This document shows positions 45,381 through 58,622 of a stretch of DNA of 64,000 nucleotides, one piece after another; within the stretch, counting starts at the first letter, position 1; the number at the start of each line of letters is the position of its first letter. Source of the stretch: Brachycybe producta (taxonomy: Eukaryota > Arthropoda > Diplopoda > Playtdesmida > Andrognathidae); NCBI GenBank assembly GCA_036925085.1, contig JAUPFP010000007.1:5133058-5197057 (forward strand), given 5' to 3'. The position numbers and the translations under genes were made by a program. The notes below the pieces were generated by a model that saw only the letters and a program-made list of their open reading frames with translations, searched no databases and was not told the origin of the DNA.

Positions 45381-46366
45381 TCTTGAATTGCTTAGATGGG
45401 CCTTTTATGATATACCTAACTTGGCCATCATGCCACTGTTTTTGTAAGATTTATTTGGCTTATTATTAAATATCAATTGACCACAACATGGTTCCTTTTG
45501 TTTCAATGTTTTTTTTTTGGTCAGCTTATAAAAACGGAAATTGAAGAATTTAGGAAAAGGGCACTGAGTGGCATTCTCAGTGGTCGTCCAACTTGGTTCT
45601 TGTTATTTGAGAGCTTCACAATTTGAAAATAAAAAGAAGCTTATGATTTTCTATGAATTCCTATAGGTAGGTGGTATAAGGGGACTTAGAAATATAATGT
45701 TTCTAATTGGTTGGTTGCCTGTTTTGTGTGTTTGGACAACATTTGTTTTGCTTCTCACACTTTTTTGTTGTTGTACAACTGTAAAGAAATGTTTTTAGTT
45801 TTAGTTACTACATGCTGTGGTGTGGTTACAATATTTGAAAACGATTCTAAAACAATTCCTTAGAGATTTTTTTTTGAAAGCTGCCAAATTGTGCTCATAA
45901 AATTGGAGCTTTTTGATTGCTTTTTTCTCTTCTTCAATCTATTTCTATTCAGCTTATTGCTCTTACTACTACTACTACTCACTGTACTTGTATATATCTA
46001 CAATTGTAATTCAACAACACAAAAATGCCTTTTTTCGTTGTGTTGTGGAATTTCTTTTGATATTGTAGAATTTCATTTTATTTAATGTACAGAAAGCAGA
46101 AGTTGTATTGATCTGGTAATTCTCATTCTGCGTATAATGTAGTTAAACTTTTAAAACCTCAAATAATTATGGTTTTCTTAATTTTTCTTTTGGTAACAAT
46201 TTGCCAATGCAAATTGTTGATTTGATTACATTCTTCTGTTTTAAATAATAATAGCATTTTATTCAAAAAAAAAGTTAACAATGTAGTAAAAATGTATGTA
46301 TTAAAAAAAACTCTTTATTTATTTTATAAATCACATTTTGCATAATCACATTTTGTGGCACCAGTG
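45381..46366. other. No gene seen
   Basis: AT-rich DNA with no supported coding region or repeat. Confidence 0.45.
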
Positions 46367-47286
46367 TTAAGGTGGACATACATGGTCTAATTTATTGGAA
46401 TCAACAAATGGGCCTGGTTATACGACACTACTTTAGTGTTGATATAATATGTCCTCCAGCTACCAAGGCTCCACTTTCCATTCCCCGCACTCTTCTTGTA
46501 AAGAATGCATTTCCATTATTAGTGGATCCGGCGTAGGAGGACATACATCGATCCTTCTAGTGTGATAAGCAGTGATGTGTAACCTCCCTCATTGTTGAAA
46601 CCATCGAACCGAGACGTTCAAAATGTCGACATGTATGGGCGTACATACAGTATGTAGGCCTATGTCAAACAGTGCATTTGTTGTCATTTTAGCAGCAGCA
46701 GCAGCAGTACAAATATCAAATAAATTTCTAAATTTAATCTTGACTTTTCTAATTGGCTATAAGCCTTCCAATACTATGTTTTTGCTGGATTGATGTAGAG
46801 TACAGTAGGTCCTACTTTTGTTGGCTATGTCGGGGGGGGGGGGGGTACGTTTCCCCGGAAGGAATAACCGGTTGCTTGACATCCACCATTTTCCAGTCCT
46901 GTTACTTGAGTAGCATCCGGAGACTTGGAGTGCTCGACTTCGAGTTATCTTTATGCTGATAGTCTTTAGGTTAGGTTGTTAGGTTACATAATAGATGGCG
47001 CTGTAAAATGTATGAAGACGACTCCAAGCCACCTAATGCTAGTGGTTACTTGACAGCCACCATTTTGCTGTTTAGTGCACTCTCTGGTGCGAACACCAGT
47101 TATCAATAATAAAATTGAATAAATATCAATTGATTGCAGATCTCGTACACCCTAGTGGACCATCTCGCGCGCACTCCACTTTGGATACCACTGTTTTAGG
47201 CCATACACGATCCATTGTTTTGGTTTCAACTCTGTTGATTCCAATAAATAAGAGACAAGTGTGTGTATAAGTATGTCCATCTTTAG
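46367..47286. mobile_element. TTAA-type large inverted-repeat element (GGTGGACATACATGG), ~920 bp
   Basis: TTAA 46367-46370 then GGTGGACATACATGG. The right end reads AAGTATGTCCATCTTTA. A second pair of mirrored words, TTTATTGGAATCAACA / TGTTGATTCCAATAAA, lies inside the ends. The middle has mirrored TTGCTTGACATCCACCATTTT and TACTTGACAGCCACCATTTT copies and a G-run at 46832-46845. TAGATGGCGC lies at 46992-47001. Confidence 0.65.
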
Positions 47287-47780
47287 GTTCATATTTAAGG
47301 TTTGATGGAGAGACAGACTATGGATGGTTTTAGTTTTAATGAAGTTCTCTGGGTTTAGTTTATCTAGACTTATTTTTTATTCAAGTTCTGTTTCTAAGTG
47401 AAATGTTAAAAACATTCTACTTAATGTAAGAAGCATATATTGAGGCATAATGCAATTTCTAATGCGTTTCACTTATTTTTTTTTATGAATGTTATTATTT
47501 CTTAATGCAAATTCTCTCTGCCCTCCTCCTCCTCCCCACAAGTACAAGAAAAAAACCAGAAGCAAAGTTTCGAGTTTGTTTGTTTAAATAGTGTTTTTTT
47601 TTTTATCTTGAAAATTTTCTTATGGATTTTTGGGTTAAGTGGTGGATGGACTAATATTAAATACATGTGGAGTGTGCGTCATGGATCAACTGAATTTCCA
47701 TTAAAATCGTTTGATATATATTGTACATTAAATCCAGTTAAAATCAATGGTAGTTTATTTAAATGATGATTTATTTAGTA

Positions 47781-48770
47781 CCTAGTTTACACCTAATAAG
47801 GTAAATGCATTCAAATAATAAACATTTTCTAATTCTATTGTTATACCTTGTCTTGTACACACACATGAGTTAAATGAATTCAAATTGAATGTGTTTAGGT
47901 GAATTATACGGAAGCCAGTTAAGGACATGAACCAAATAAAAATTGACTTTATTAATATTTTAAATTGAAATACTAAATCAATATTTTGTCAATAGTTTAT
48001 ATATTTTATATTTAAGTATTAACTCAATATTTTCAGATTAATTGACTAATTTGACTGAATAAATTCAATTCGACATATTGTTTGTTTGCCCTTCACAGAG
48101 CTCTGTAGGACGTGTTTATTATTTAAATGCATTTAACTGTGTATGTGTGTACAAGGTATTTTTAATTTAAATACATTCAGTTAATATTTCATTATAATTA
48201 TTGGTTTAATATTTAGAATGTTTTATGAATGACTGATTTTCGAGAGAATTTAAAAAGGTTGTTAGAAACTAGAAAAGGTAGCTCTAAATCACTTAATAGT
48301 ATTTTTTTTTTTGTTGTGATATCTTTGAAAAGAAACTTTTTATAGGCAAAAAATTTAAAAAAAAAAAATGTGTCTTGCACAAACAAGGTTATATAAAAAG
48401 CTTATTATATATCAGCATGAAATATATTAGCATGAAATATATTAGCATGAAATATATTAGCATGAAGATAGTTTTTAAGTGATTGAGCCACCCTTCTAGT
48501 TTTTAAAACACTTTCAATTTTCTCCAATTTTGCTCTTAAAAGACAGAATAACCACAAGTTGGAGGGGCGTTTACACTTTAAAACTACATGCACTCTACCG
48601 CATTTGTTTCAACATAATGAGTTTATTTAACAAAATATTGATTTAGTATTTCATTATGTTCAGATATTCAATAATGAAGTCAGTTTTGTATTTTTCAGGT
48701 ATTTACCTGCACTTTGTATAATTTAACTAAACAGAATTAACTTGAATGCATTTACTAAGGTGATTTAGTT
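47781..48770. mobile_element. Nested cluster: old TA-MITE interrupted by a younger TA-MITE and a TTAA MITE
   Basis: CCTAGTTTACACCTAATAAG at 47781 begins an old copy. A full inverted copy with TA on both sides occupies 47846-48156 (CCTTGTCTTGTACACACAC...GTGTGTACAAGG). Then 48240-48590 is a GGTGGTTTTAAAG-family foldback (TTAGAAACTAGAAAAGGTAG / CCACCCTTCTAGTTTTTAAA). The remaining half of the old copy (CAAAATATTGATTTAGTATTTC...TTTACTAAGG) resumes at about 48630 and ends near 48760. Confidence 0.7.
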
Positions 48771-49160
48771 GAAGACATTGTGGACTCATGGTCACATTCA
48801 TAATGGATTATTGCTAATGACGCTCGTATATAATAATAATAATAAGGGAGTTTTATGCGAAAGTTTGAATTTAGCACCAACTATGACTTTATCAATCAAT
48901 ATCTTTGTGTTATTATTATAGATTTTTTTATCTCACTTGAGTGAACACGGTTCAAGAACATTAATTTTGTGCATAAATTGAGAGATGATTTTTTTTTGTT
49001 TGGTAGGTGACACTTTACCAAGCTCTTTCAAATACCAAGTACATTGTTCATTTATATAAAACTGAATTTTATGTCTCGTTTTGTGTGAAAAACTTTAAAT
49101 TTTATGCTAAAGGCTACTTCAGAATGATTTTTTTTGTAATACAAAATAAGCTATATTCCT

Positions 49161-49705
49161 TTAAAAGCCTTGCTAGATCTCAATGAAACACTCAGAAATG
49201 ATAGTTTTTGGAAGTTTTTTTTTATCCGAAAACTGCCATTTCAGAGTGAAAAATTTGAGTACTCTGAAATAATGTTTTTAATATTATATCAGAGTACTCA
49301 GAAATCAAAAGCTCTGAAATACATAGGGAATAATATAGGAAATACAATAGGGAATTTAGGGAATAACAATAGGGAATTTAGGGAAATACAATAGGGAATT
49401 TAGGGAAATACAATAGGGAATTTAGGGAAATACAATAGGGAATTTAGGGAAAGACAATAGGGAATCTAGGGAAATACAATAGGGAATCTAGGGAAATACA
49501 ATCGGGAATCTAGGGAATCTCAGGGTGACCATGTGCAGACAGCAGCATAGGGATTTACACAATTGTTTTTGTTTTCAGAGTTTTCATTATGCTATGTAGA
49601 CCTATAGGCTGCAAATTATTTTCTGAGTTCCATTTGGTGGAATTTATGTTTTTAGAATATGTTTACAGAGTTCCTTTTCATTGAGCTAGTCTAGCAAGGC
49701 CTTAA
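49161..49705. mobile_element. TTAA-flanked palindromic element (GGCCTTGCTAGAGCTC family), copy 3, with 22-bp array
   Basis: TTAA at 49161-49164 and 49702-49705. Left end AAGCCTTGCTAGATCTCAAT, right end GCTAGTCTAGCAAGGCC. At about 49325-49515 the interior phrase AATAGGGAATTTAGGGAAAT is tandemly repeated about nine times with a 22-bp period. The 33961 copy has a single occurrence. Confidence 0.85.
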
Positions 49706-52700
49706 GAGCCCAGATACAGTGTTTAATAAAAAATTTCTCCGAATGTAGGTGCTGCGATCGTTTTTGATACATAAATGGTTGAAGGTATGAAATCACTTAA
49801 AAATTAATAGAAAAAAATAATTGCACGTGCTAAGCTTATAAAAAGGAATCAGCATGAAACCAATAGATTAATGCACGTGCTGATGTTTTTTTGTTATTGT
49901 TCTAAGTCGTTTTTTAACGAGAGTTCTTCAAATGTTTTGGGACGGTTTTTTTGGTCCTGTGGAATTTAACATGAAGTTATAAAAATGTACGATTTTAAAC
50001 GTTATTTAAAAATATAAAGGACCTTTTCAAAATTTCTATAGAGCGACCACTTAATAAACAATACTTTCTATTGTATTTTGCACTTTAATGTATTTTCATT
50101 AAACGATTGTGAGACTTATTTCTTGCAATTTTAGTAACACCATATATTGTATCACTCATTTGTCTCGTTGTCGTCTGCTGAAAACAACAAGATGGAGGAC
50201 GTGTATCTAGTCTCAACGTTTTTTGCGATTTTTCTTATCCTCTAGTGACCCGATTTACTTGGATTTGAGCGGGCAAAATTTCAATCTGAAGAAAATAAGA
50301 CGATCAGTTGAATGAGTAATGAAATAAATATAATCTGGTTTGGAGACATTTCGACTCCCCCATTTTTTCCTTTTACTTTTGATTGATCTGACTCTAGATC
50401 GATATTCCTTTCTAAAATCAGATAAATGTTCATAATAGGTTTACAAATGAGTAGGTCTATGTAGAAAAGCATTGTAGAAAAAGTTTAAAACGCGCGCGGC
50501 CCTTTTATTATTTCCACGTGTTAAGGTGGTTTTAAAGTGTAAACGTCTCTCGAACTATTAATTAATGTGTATTTCAGGTGGAACATAAAGAGGAACTTGA
50601 ATGTGTTTTAGAAACTAGAAGGGTAGCTCAATCACTTAAGGATATTTTCATGTTCATATCTTTCAAAATGAACTTTTTATGATTGTTTGCAAAAATGATC
50701 CAAGCAGTATATGTTAGAAATTCGTGATTTTGAAATAATTTTTTAAAAATAGAACCGCACTTAACAATTATTTGTCATTCCATCACTAGATCGGCATATA
50801 TTTAAGAGCCTATATGTGTGCGCCATTTTGAATATTAGCAGATGACAGTTATAGTTCCACTTTTCGTCGTTTAGTGGCGTCTCACAGCTAAGCCATTGAG
50901 AAAGAGAAATTCCTATTATACTTTAAAAAATACATGGTTCAAGCAAATGTTTTGTTTTCTGCAACGAAAATTGTGATTTTCAAAAATCAAATTGCAATAT
51001 GTACATAACAATATTGCTCATCTAGTGATAAGTTGGTAAAAATTTATAATGGGTTTTTATTTTTAATTTCATTTTAAAATCTCATACTTTTTTTTTTTAG
51101 CTCATGTTAAATCCCATAGGCCACAAACGCTCCTCCGTTTATACATTTTATAGGATCTAAATTTCCCACTAACAATAAGTTTCATAATACCCTAAAATTT
51201 GACCACTAATTGTATACGACTCAAAGTACTCACCATTGTAGATCAAAAGTTGCTCTTCCTTTTTTCAGTAGTGCATATTTATCCAAAAAAGAGTCGTTAT
51301 TAAAATATACCCACTTTTATCCATCGATAAGAGAAAAGATGGCGGACAAAAGTGTATCAAAATTGATTTTTTTTGCCACAAGTTGACGTCACAGCTACAG
51401 AAGCGCCTACATGCGAAGATTTTTGTAAGCTCTTAAGGTGCACATTGCACTTTGAACCATCAAAATTGGACAACTTAAAATATGAGAAATAAACATATTG
51501 CCGCCGCCAATGTGTATTTTAAAAATTAACGTTTTTTTCTTTTAACATTGAGTCTATGGGCTCAATAGAAAAACAATGCTAACGCTCTTTGTGGATGTTT
51601 TTCGAAGTAATTTTGCAATGGTAGCCTCTTAAGCAGATATTTTTTAAAAAAAATTTGTGTCCGAAAGTTTATTTTCAAAAAGTGATTTAGCTTCCATACT
51701 AGTTTCTAAAAACTTTCTATAGTTTCTATTAATTTCGTTCTTCTGAAAGACAGAATAAATCAAAAAGAGTTCGAAAATCAGCTTTGTTTATAATCATAAA
51801 ACTTATCTTAAATAAGTTTAAAAATTGAAAAAGTTCTGAAAAATTTCTCTTAAGAAGTAGTAAAATACTTAGAAGTTTCTAAATCTTTTCAAGTTAAGTC
51901 GATAATGTCCAAATATAGACTTTAATACATACAAAATCTGGAAGTTAAGTCCAAGAAATTGAATTTTCGAAAGAAGGAATTTAGATGGAGAGACGAGTTG
52001 CTGATATGGAAGATGATATCCATCATCATCATCATCATCATCATCCATGGGTAAAAGAAAAAGAAAGATTTTCCCATCAATCAAGATTGTAGTCATGGAT
52101 AAAAATGAAATGAAAAACGATTTAGAGAAACACGCACTCAACTTCTGGTGGAAATCGACTTTTATACTTGAGGCATGTTTTTATTATTTGCTTAATTTAA
52201 CATGCATAATAAAAAGCAATTACAGTAATCAATTAATCTCAATGTTAACTTTTTCTGAAAGGTAAACAATGTTTTGTTTATTTTCTTAAGCTTTTTAAAA
52301 CTCAGTAATTTTTTTTTTGGTATATACTATTAAGTAGTATTCAGTAAATTAAGTTAAACTATCGATCTTGACAGTTTGTTAACGTCATTTCGTTCTTGAA
52401 ATTGCAGGTACAATATATGATGATGAAGAGCAAAAGAGATTCATTTTTAGGCTTTTTGTAAACAACCAATTCTAGCTTGACAATCCTGGACAGGCTCTCA
52501 AAATCGCTACAGATATTGAAACCAATTCTATTTTTGGTGGGGTTTGTTTTGAAATTGTAGGCCTATGTAAATAGAGCTTATTTTTTAATTTATAACTAAT
52601 TGTTCATGTTCTTATAATTGAAAGCAATTACACTCTGAATAATTTCGTATGTTTTCCACGTTACAAAAGCTTGTCAATCAACGTCACACAATATAGTGCA

Positions 52701-52787
52701 ACTTCTTTCAGTTCAGTCCAAAAATTGAAATGGATTTCTAACCGAGCAGATTTTTCGAGCTAAGATTGAGGAGCAAGTAAGAATGCA
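49706..52787. other. No gene seen; TTAA-MITE fragments
   Basis: A GGTGGTTTTAAAGTGTAAAC end with TTAA lies at 50521-50690 and related arm sequence at 51600-51790. An (ATC)n run lies at 52018-52046. Two ATGG-rich spots (50192 and 51338) look like leader sequences but have no supported frame. Confidence 0.45.
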
Positions 52788-53035
52788 AGTAGATCATTTA
52801 TTTTGTCCCTGTAGTGTTAGATGGCGCCACTTGCCCTCCCATAGAAATTGTACTGACACTCTTCCAACTCTTGACTCGTCTTCTTTTTTTTTGCACGTGG
52901 CACACTTTTATTTCTACACGTGCTCTCTCTTCGTTTATATGTTGTTCTCGGTAAGTTTGTGACGTGCTGATAATTATTGAGGTTGTTTTGGATGCTTTTA
53001 TTGGCTAAAAGGCTGCATTCTATTTCAACTAATTT
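52788..53035 (-). repeat. Dispersed repeat, single-unit copy homologous to 16995-17361
   Basis: The reverse complement reproduces GGCGCCATCTAACACTACA and AGAGTGTCAGTACAATTTC through ATGCAGCCTTTTAGCCAATA of the 17-kb locus. TAGATGGCGC lies at 52818-52827. The 113-codon minus frame over it has no protein signature. Confidence 0.75.
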
Positions 53036-53949
53036 TTTTTTTCCCAATGGCTGACCACTGGATAAGATGCTTATGCACATGCGAGCCACCCACCTTAAAA
53101 AAGTCCTACTGGGCATGCATTGACACAAGTACCCTTTTGCCAGTAATGGAAGGCACACTCAGTTTGCCTCCCATTAGAGCACAGTGGCGGTTATAAGGTC
53201 TCGTTAATGGACCACCTTTGATACCTCAGTTTGAGAAACACTGACATCGGGGGAATGTTACGGTTCCTCTTTAATGTCATGTTCTCAACTTCTTACATTT
53301 AATTAATACCCGTGAATAAATTCTATTTATTATCTATGGAGTTGAAGTATTATGATCGGAATGAACAACAATCATCACTCTTGTGTTAAACATGATGCAA
53401 CGTTGAAAATTTTTGCATCAAGGGGGAAATGAAATTGTTAACTGATGAGTGTGATGATTCGTGATGAGCAATTCTTTTGTAAATTCCTTTTTTTGTTGTT
53501 GTTGGAGGGCTGTCAGTGGGACCCATTATTCTCTTGTTACAATGTTAACAATGTTACATGCCTCCTCCCCCCCTCCCCCAACAGTATTATCAATTTATCA
53601 CTGCAAGTTGGCAGCAAAAGGTACAATATGGAAGACATACAAAAAAATACTAAAACTAATCAGTTGAGTGGAGATGCAAAATGTGCTGAAAATATTTAAA
53701 TGTAAGAAGTGTTAGGAAGATATTTTTCTAAATAGTTGTTTTACAACACTTAACATATTTTACAAATATTTTTTGATTGTCGTTTCTATTGCTCGAAAAA
53801 GTTATTGGAGCTGTTTTTTATACAACTGGTGAGAACCTATGGCACTTCTGTGTTTTATCGTAGTTGTTGTAAAATAAACCATTTTGTGTTGGTAAAAAAT
53901 AGATAAAACGCACATATTGCAAAACCAAAATTAATTATATATAGAATTT
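53036..53949. other. No gene seen
   Basis: No supported feature; a C-rich patch lies at 53562-53580. Confidence 0.4.
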
Positions 53950-53960
53950 TATTATTGTTA

Positions 53961-54028
<68 letters not shown>

Positions 54029-54030
54029 GT
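53950..54030. repeat. (TTA)n microsatellite
   Basis: About 25 TTA units with a few TTG variants at both ends. Confidence 0.95.
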
Positions 54031-54162
54031 TGTTTATTTATTTGGTTCATTCATTAAACGAAATCGTTTTTATTTGTGCATTTTAAAAAATTAAAAAATA
54101 TTCCAAAAAATAAAGGAAAAATTCGAGTTTATATCAAATTAAAAAAAAAATGGTGAAACACT

Positions 54163-54450
54163 GGAATTGAAGACATCCTGTATTCCAGATTTCTCTGGGA
54201 ATGCATCGATTCCAACAGTTCCATTCCCGCTCGTCTGGTTCACTTGCAATGAATTTTCGAAGTTAAAATTCCATGAGGAAACATAGTTACACTTCAACTA
54301 AGCCCACTCTAAACGGCGTAACTTTTGAAGCGTGCAGTGCACACTAGAATTGAAGACATCCCTGCATTCCAGACTTCTCTGTGAATGCATCGATTCTAAC
54401 AGTTCCGTACCCGCTCGTCTGGTTCACTTGCAATGAATTTTCGAAGTTAT
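54163..54450. repeat. Tandem duplication, 184-bp period
   Basis: GAATTGAAGACATCCTGTAT...GCTCGTCTGGTTCACTTGCAATGAATTTTCGAAGTT at 54163 is repeated at 54347 with scattered changes. Just downstream, 54565-54675 is a GATTCGA/TTCGAATC word cluster ending CGAATCATCCCTA, which resembles a hAT-type terminus. Confidence 0.75.
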
Positions 54451-54679
54451 ATTTGTGATCGGGGTACAACCAAAATTGTAACAATCGCCGTTTTTTGTTA
54501 GTGTACGCTTCTATTGGACGTCAATGGAGTTAAAACTAATTTTACCAGGATTTTAACAGTTTTGTTAGGTTAGGATTCGAAAAATTCGAAAAAAGCGTGA
54601 AGATTCGAGTTTTTGAATCTCGAATATTTTTCAAGATTTGCGTGATTCGAGGATTCGAATTCGAATCATCCCTACTTTT

Positions 54680-56208
54680 AACACTAACTTGCGATCCCTA
54701 TACCCACATTCTCATGTTGTCCATTCTGTTTGTTTTTTTATCGGAAAGAATTATTAATTTAATTCAATTACTATGAAAGAGAGTGACTGTGTGTGGTTGC
54801 TCAGTTCAGATGGAAAAAAGTGGAAGAAACTATACCAATTTCAAAGTTTACACTTGAATACTTGTTTAGTTTTTTTATGTATTACTATTTCAACAAGAAG
54901 AGAAAAAACAACAACAGCAATATGGCTACATCTATAAAGAAAAGACAAATTGTTATGAAATTTTTGGAAGGTTTATTAGAAAAGAGATAGAACGTGGTAT
55001 ATATAGAGAAAGATGTTCTCTCTTAAATAAACCCTCTGAACTTTTATTTGGAAAGGGCGGGGGGGGGGGGGGGCGTCTTTTCAAAAAAATTTCATTTTGT
55101 CGTCCGGTATGTTTTTGGTATGATATGAGGTTCCCGTTTTTTTTTTTTACTTATTCTTATTCTCATCCCCTTTTCTCCACCTTATTTTTTTATATATATA
55201 TATTTCGGGGGGGGGGGGGGGGGGGGGTGTTGCCAAAAAAAAAAAAAAGGATAACCTTTTGAGGATCCTTCTAACACCAGCAATCAATTTTCTTTACGCT
55301 CAGCCAGGTTTAAATGAAAAATTGTAAAGATTCCAATACAAGTAGGGAGGAGTTTTTTTTTTATTTTGTATTATGGTGGATGGTTTTCTTTCTGTATACA
55401 GTATATATATTATGTTGGACTTGAAGCTTTAGGTGATTTTATATTTTGGCGCCTTGTGGACCACCAATTCTTGCGGTTGGTTGGTGCGAGTTTTCTCGAG
55501 TTTGGGTTTTTTTTTTGTTGTTCTGTTAAAAAAAGTTGTGCGTGGAAGAAACCGATAACAGATAAGATATCAAATGTATTTTATTTGGAAAAGTACATAA
55601 TCGAAAGACGGTTAAATCGTCCATTTGGTTAGAAGGAGAAAAGTTGGTTGAGAAAAAAAAACAAACAAAAAAAAAACAGTATATGTATGAGAGACGAACG
55701 CCAACATGTTTAAATCCCGTTCTTATACCCGTAATACCCCATCTCCCCTAGAGAGATTGTGTTTTTTTTTTTTCTCGAAGTTTTCATCGAATACAAATTC
55801 GAATAAGCTACGAAATTTGTCAATGCAACCAAAGTAGCGTGCACTTTCGTATTGTTGTCGTTGTCGTTTTGTTGCTTAGAAATAATGCTGAAATATATAT
55901 ACTAGCTTCGTCATAACTTCTTGACTTTGATTTATCTCACCAAAATCGAATGGGTTCTTTGTCGAAAATTTGAAATAACTACCCCATTTATCATATTTTT
56001 TACTCTCTCTCTCTCTCTCTCTTCTTCCGGATACTTGATGCATGTGTTTTATTTAATAATAATTAATAACAAGTAGATCATTTGGAAATTTTTAGTTTGG
56101 TATGTATGTTATGGCGAGGTTAGTTGTTGTATAGGCGAAATTCAAAGTGCCCTACGCCTATTAGTAGAATGGATAATATAATATTTATATGAGAAACAAC
56201 TTCAGAGT
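54680..56208. other. No gene seen; long G-runs
   Basis: G-runs at about 55058-55072 and 55206-55227, T-runs, and a CT run near 56005-56022. No supported gene. Confidence 0.45.
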
Positions 56209-56216
56209 GTTCTGGA

Positions 56217-56823
56217 TAGAGTCCTGCATCAACCAGGGTGGTCGTTAGCCCGATAGCTGTTGGCCGAATTTTTTTATATAGGTTATAGACAAATTCTTTT
56301 TTGTGTGGAGCCTATTTAATTTGCCAACAGAAACCAATGGGAATCAAAATTAGTGGGTCGACCAACTTTTCTATTGGAAGAATAGGCCGTTTGGGTCGTT
56401 TGGGTCGAATGGGCCACTTGGGTCGAATTGGCTGTTTGGGTTGAATTTGTTTTTTTTTAACATACATTTTTTGTCCCACATTAGCCTTCTCTATAATAAA
56501 CCTACAGGAAGCAACACATTGTCAGTCCTGAGTTACTGCTCTACTACTCTATGCTTAAGAATTCTGAAGTGGATGTTTTACAGCCAACAGAAATGTTTGA
56601 ATTTTGATATAATTTATAAAAAAAATTATATGGTTGATTCTTTTAATAGCTTAATTCGGCCCGGCCGTTTAATTCGGCTCGGCCGCTTTATTTGGCCCGG
56701 CCGTTTAATTTGGCTCGGCCGCTTCATTCGACCTGGCTGATTTCTGGTCGACCATGACCGACCCCACCTTGTATGTTGAACCAGCTTGGCCGACCCTCAA
56801 ATAAATAAAAATGCAGGACTCTA
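56217..56823. mobile_element. hAT-type non-autonomous element, 607 bp, with perfect 8-bp TSD
   Basis: Ends TAGAGTCCTGCAT and ATGCAGGACTCTA, fitting the hAT TIR consensus. GTTCTGGA is duplicated exactly at 56209-56216 and 56824-56831. The interior has tandem ~18-bp units of the type AATTCGGCCCGGCCGTTT at about 56652-56740, and inverted GGGTCGAATGGGCCACTT words at about 56385-56450. The 99-codon frame crossing the units is not a gene. Confidence 0.92.
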
Positions 56824-56870
56824 GTTCTGGAATACAAATGGCAATACGTCATTTTCAGAAACGTAGGGAT

Positions 56871-57096
56871 TTGGCACACAGGCGACTTTTGAAAGACTTT
56901 TTGAATGAAGTCAAAGGTTGTCATTGCAATGTACTATATTTTCTATCTAAAGACACCAATCTTGACACACAGGCGGCTTTTAACTATGTGTAAAGGTTGG
57001 CGTCTTTTTCATAAATACATGGTGACCACACAGCCCAGCGACCTTCGACTTTTATTTTGTCGCCAAAAAGTTTTTCAAAAATCGCTTGTGTGTTAA
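56871..57096. mobile_element. Inverted-repeat element (TTGGCACACAGGCGACTTTT)
   Basis: The left end TTGGCACACAGGCGACTTTT and following GAAAGACTTTTTG are mirrored by CAAAAAGTTTTTCAAAAATC and GCTTGTGTGTTAA. Internal words CACACAGGCGGCTTTTAA and GCGACCTTCGACTTTTATTT echo the ends. Confidence 0.65.
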
Positions 57097-58000
57097 ACAC
57101 ACGAATCAACATCAGCAACAGTTGAAATTACTGGGTTTCTGCGAATCATCATCATCATTTCAGGCTGCAAAATTAAAATGCGGATTATTTAGTTTAATTA
57201 TTATTTATGACTATAACACAGTATCATTTATGTGTGTGACACAGTATTATTTATGAATGTGTTATTGGCGTGTGAAAAAGTATAATTTGAAAATCTCAGA
57301 ACAAACTCATAACAGAAATAAAGTCAATCACAGTAGCTGTTTGCCACATACTAAATATAAAAGATGAAATAAGATGATGGGTGTGGGATAAAATGAGAAA
57401 ACAAAAAACTTTGAGGAGGAAAAAAAAGACGTATTTTTACATTACTAATTGAACCTTTAATATAATTTAAACACCTTGGGTTGCTTTAATGAAAGAAGAA
57501 AAATTTTGTAAATATTTTTTTAAATCTTATAAAAAAAAATCTTTGTAAAGCAGACATAAATATGGAGTTGATGGAAAAGTTTAAAAAAAAGGGTACAAGC
57601 AAGCATTACAGCCAGTTTATTTTTTTTTGGCTAACATGCTTGATCCACGAATCTAAGGTTTTCGATTAACTGAAAAAGAAAAATGTAATGCCACAAAACT
57701 TCTACAAATGATAAATCTTGAATCACCATGCGTTAGTCGATCTATTTCAAGACTTCTTATTTATTTAATACGGAAGTGTTACAATTGAAAATAAAATTAA
57801 AAAAAACTGGAGCAGTCATGATTTTCAGTGCTCCAACTCAGGGCAAATTACGCGTGGTTCCAACGCTTTTTCTGGCTCCACCTTAAAACCGTGAATAATT
57901 TGTAGTCAGATGTTCCTGATCACGCACTTCTGGAACATAACAACAGGCATTCTCAATTAATTGAAGCCCTAAGTAAAGGAAATAAAAAAGGCTATATATT

Positions 58001-58012
<12 letters not shown>
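57097..58012. other. No gene seen
   Basis: AT-rich DNA; no supported feature. Confidence 0.45.

Positions 58013-58076
<64 letters not shown>
58013..58076. repeat. (TA)n microsatellite
   Basis: Pure TA repeat of about 32 units. Confidence 0.95.
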
Positions 58077-58082
<6 letters not shown>

Positions 58083-58622
58083 ATCATGATTATATCGTTA
58101 AAAATAAGCATTTTAAGGGTGTTTTAAGTTATTTTTGGTTGTACGTTCTCGTAAGAGACCAACGTGAAGTGAAATACAGTATTAAAATTGCCATTTCATG
58201 TTCATTTAAAAAAATATGCAAATAACTCTTGTAAGTTTAGAATAGAATAATTTATTTACTTGGTTTTGTTAGTAGCTACTAGCAAATTATGAATTTAAGT
58301 TGTTGAAAGTTTTTTTTTTGGCCAAATACTCCATTTGCATCAAAGTGTCTTATCTACTCTGCGAATACAGCAATAGCAGCAGCCAGCCGCCAACCACCTG
58401 AAACACATTTTAGATGTCATCCATTAGTATTTAATATAAAGAAAATAGTATACAAGATTTAAAGCATGCGACTGAGAACGCTGATAAAAGCGGTTGTTAC
58501 TAAAAACGTTTTTTACAGTATTGTACATGTATGATTTAACTTTGCCTATCAGGCTATCAGTGTAACTTTGTTCTACTATTGTCGAATATAAATAGACTGT
58601 GTGTGCCGAGGTCCGTGCAATT

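Noticed and set aside
50192..51345. ATGGAGGACGTG (50192) and AAGATGGCGGAC (51335) as gene starts
   Set aside because: The context resembles a Kozak start but the frames close within about 20 codons or lack donors; no downstream exon is visible.
52817..53158. 113-codon minus-strand frame
   Set aside because: It lies mostly within a dispersed repeat, has no recognisable domain, and its Lys-rich parts come from T-runs.
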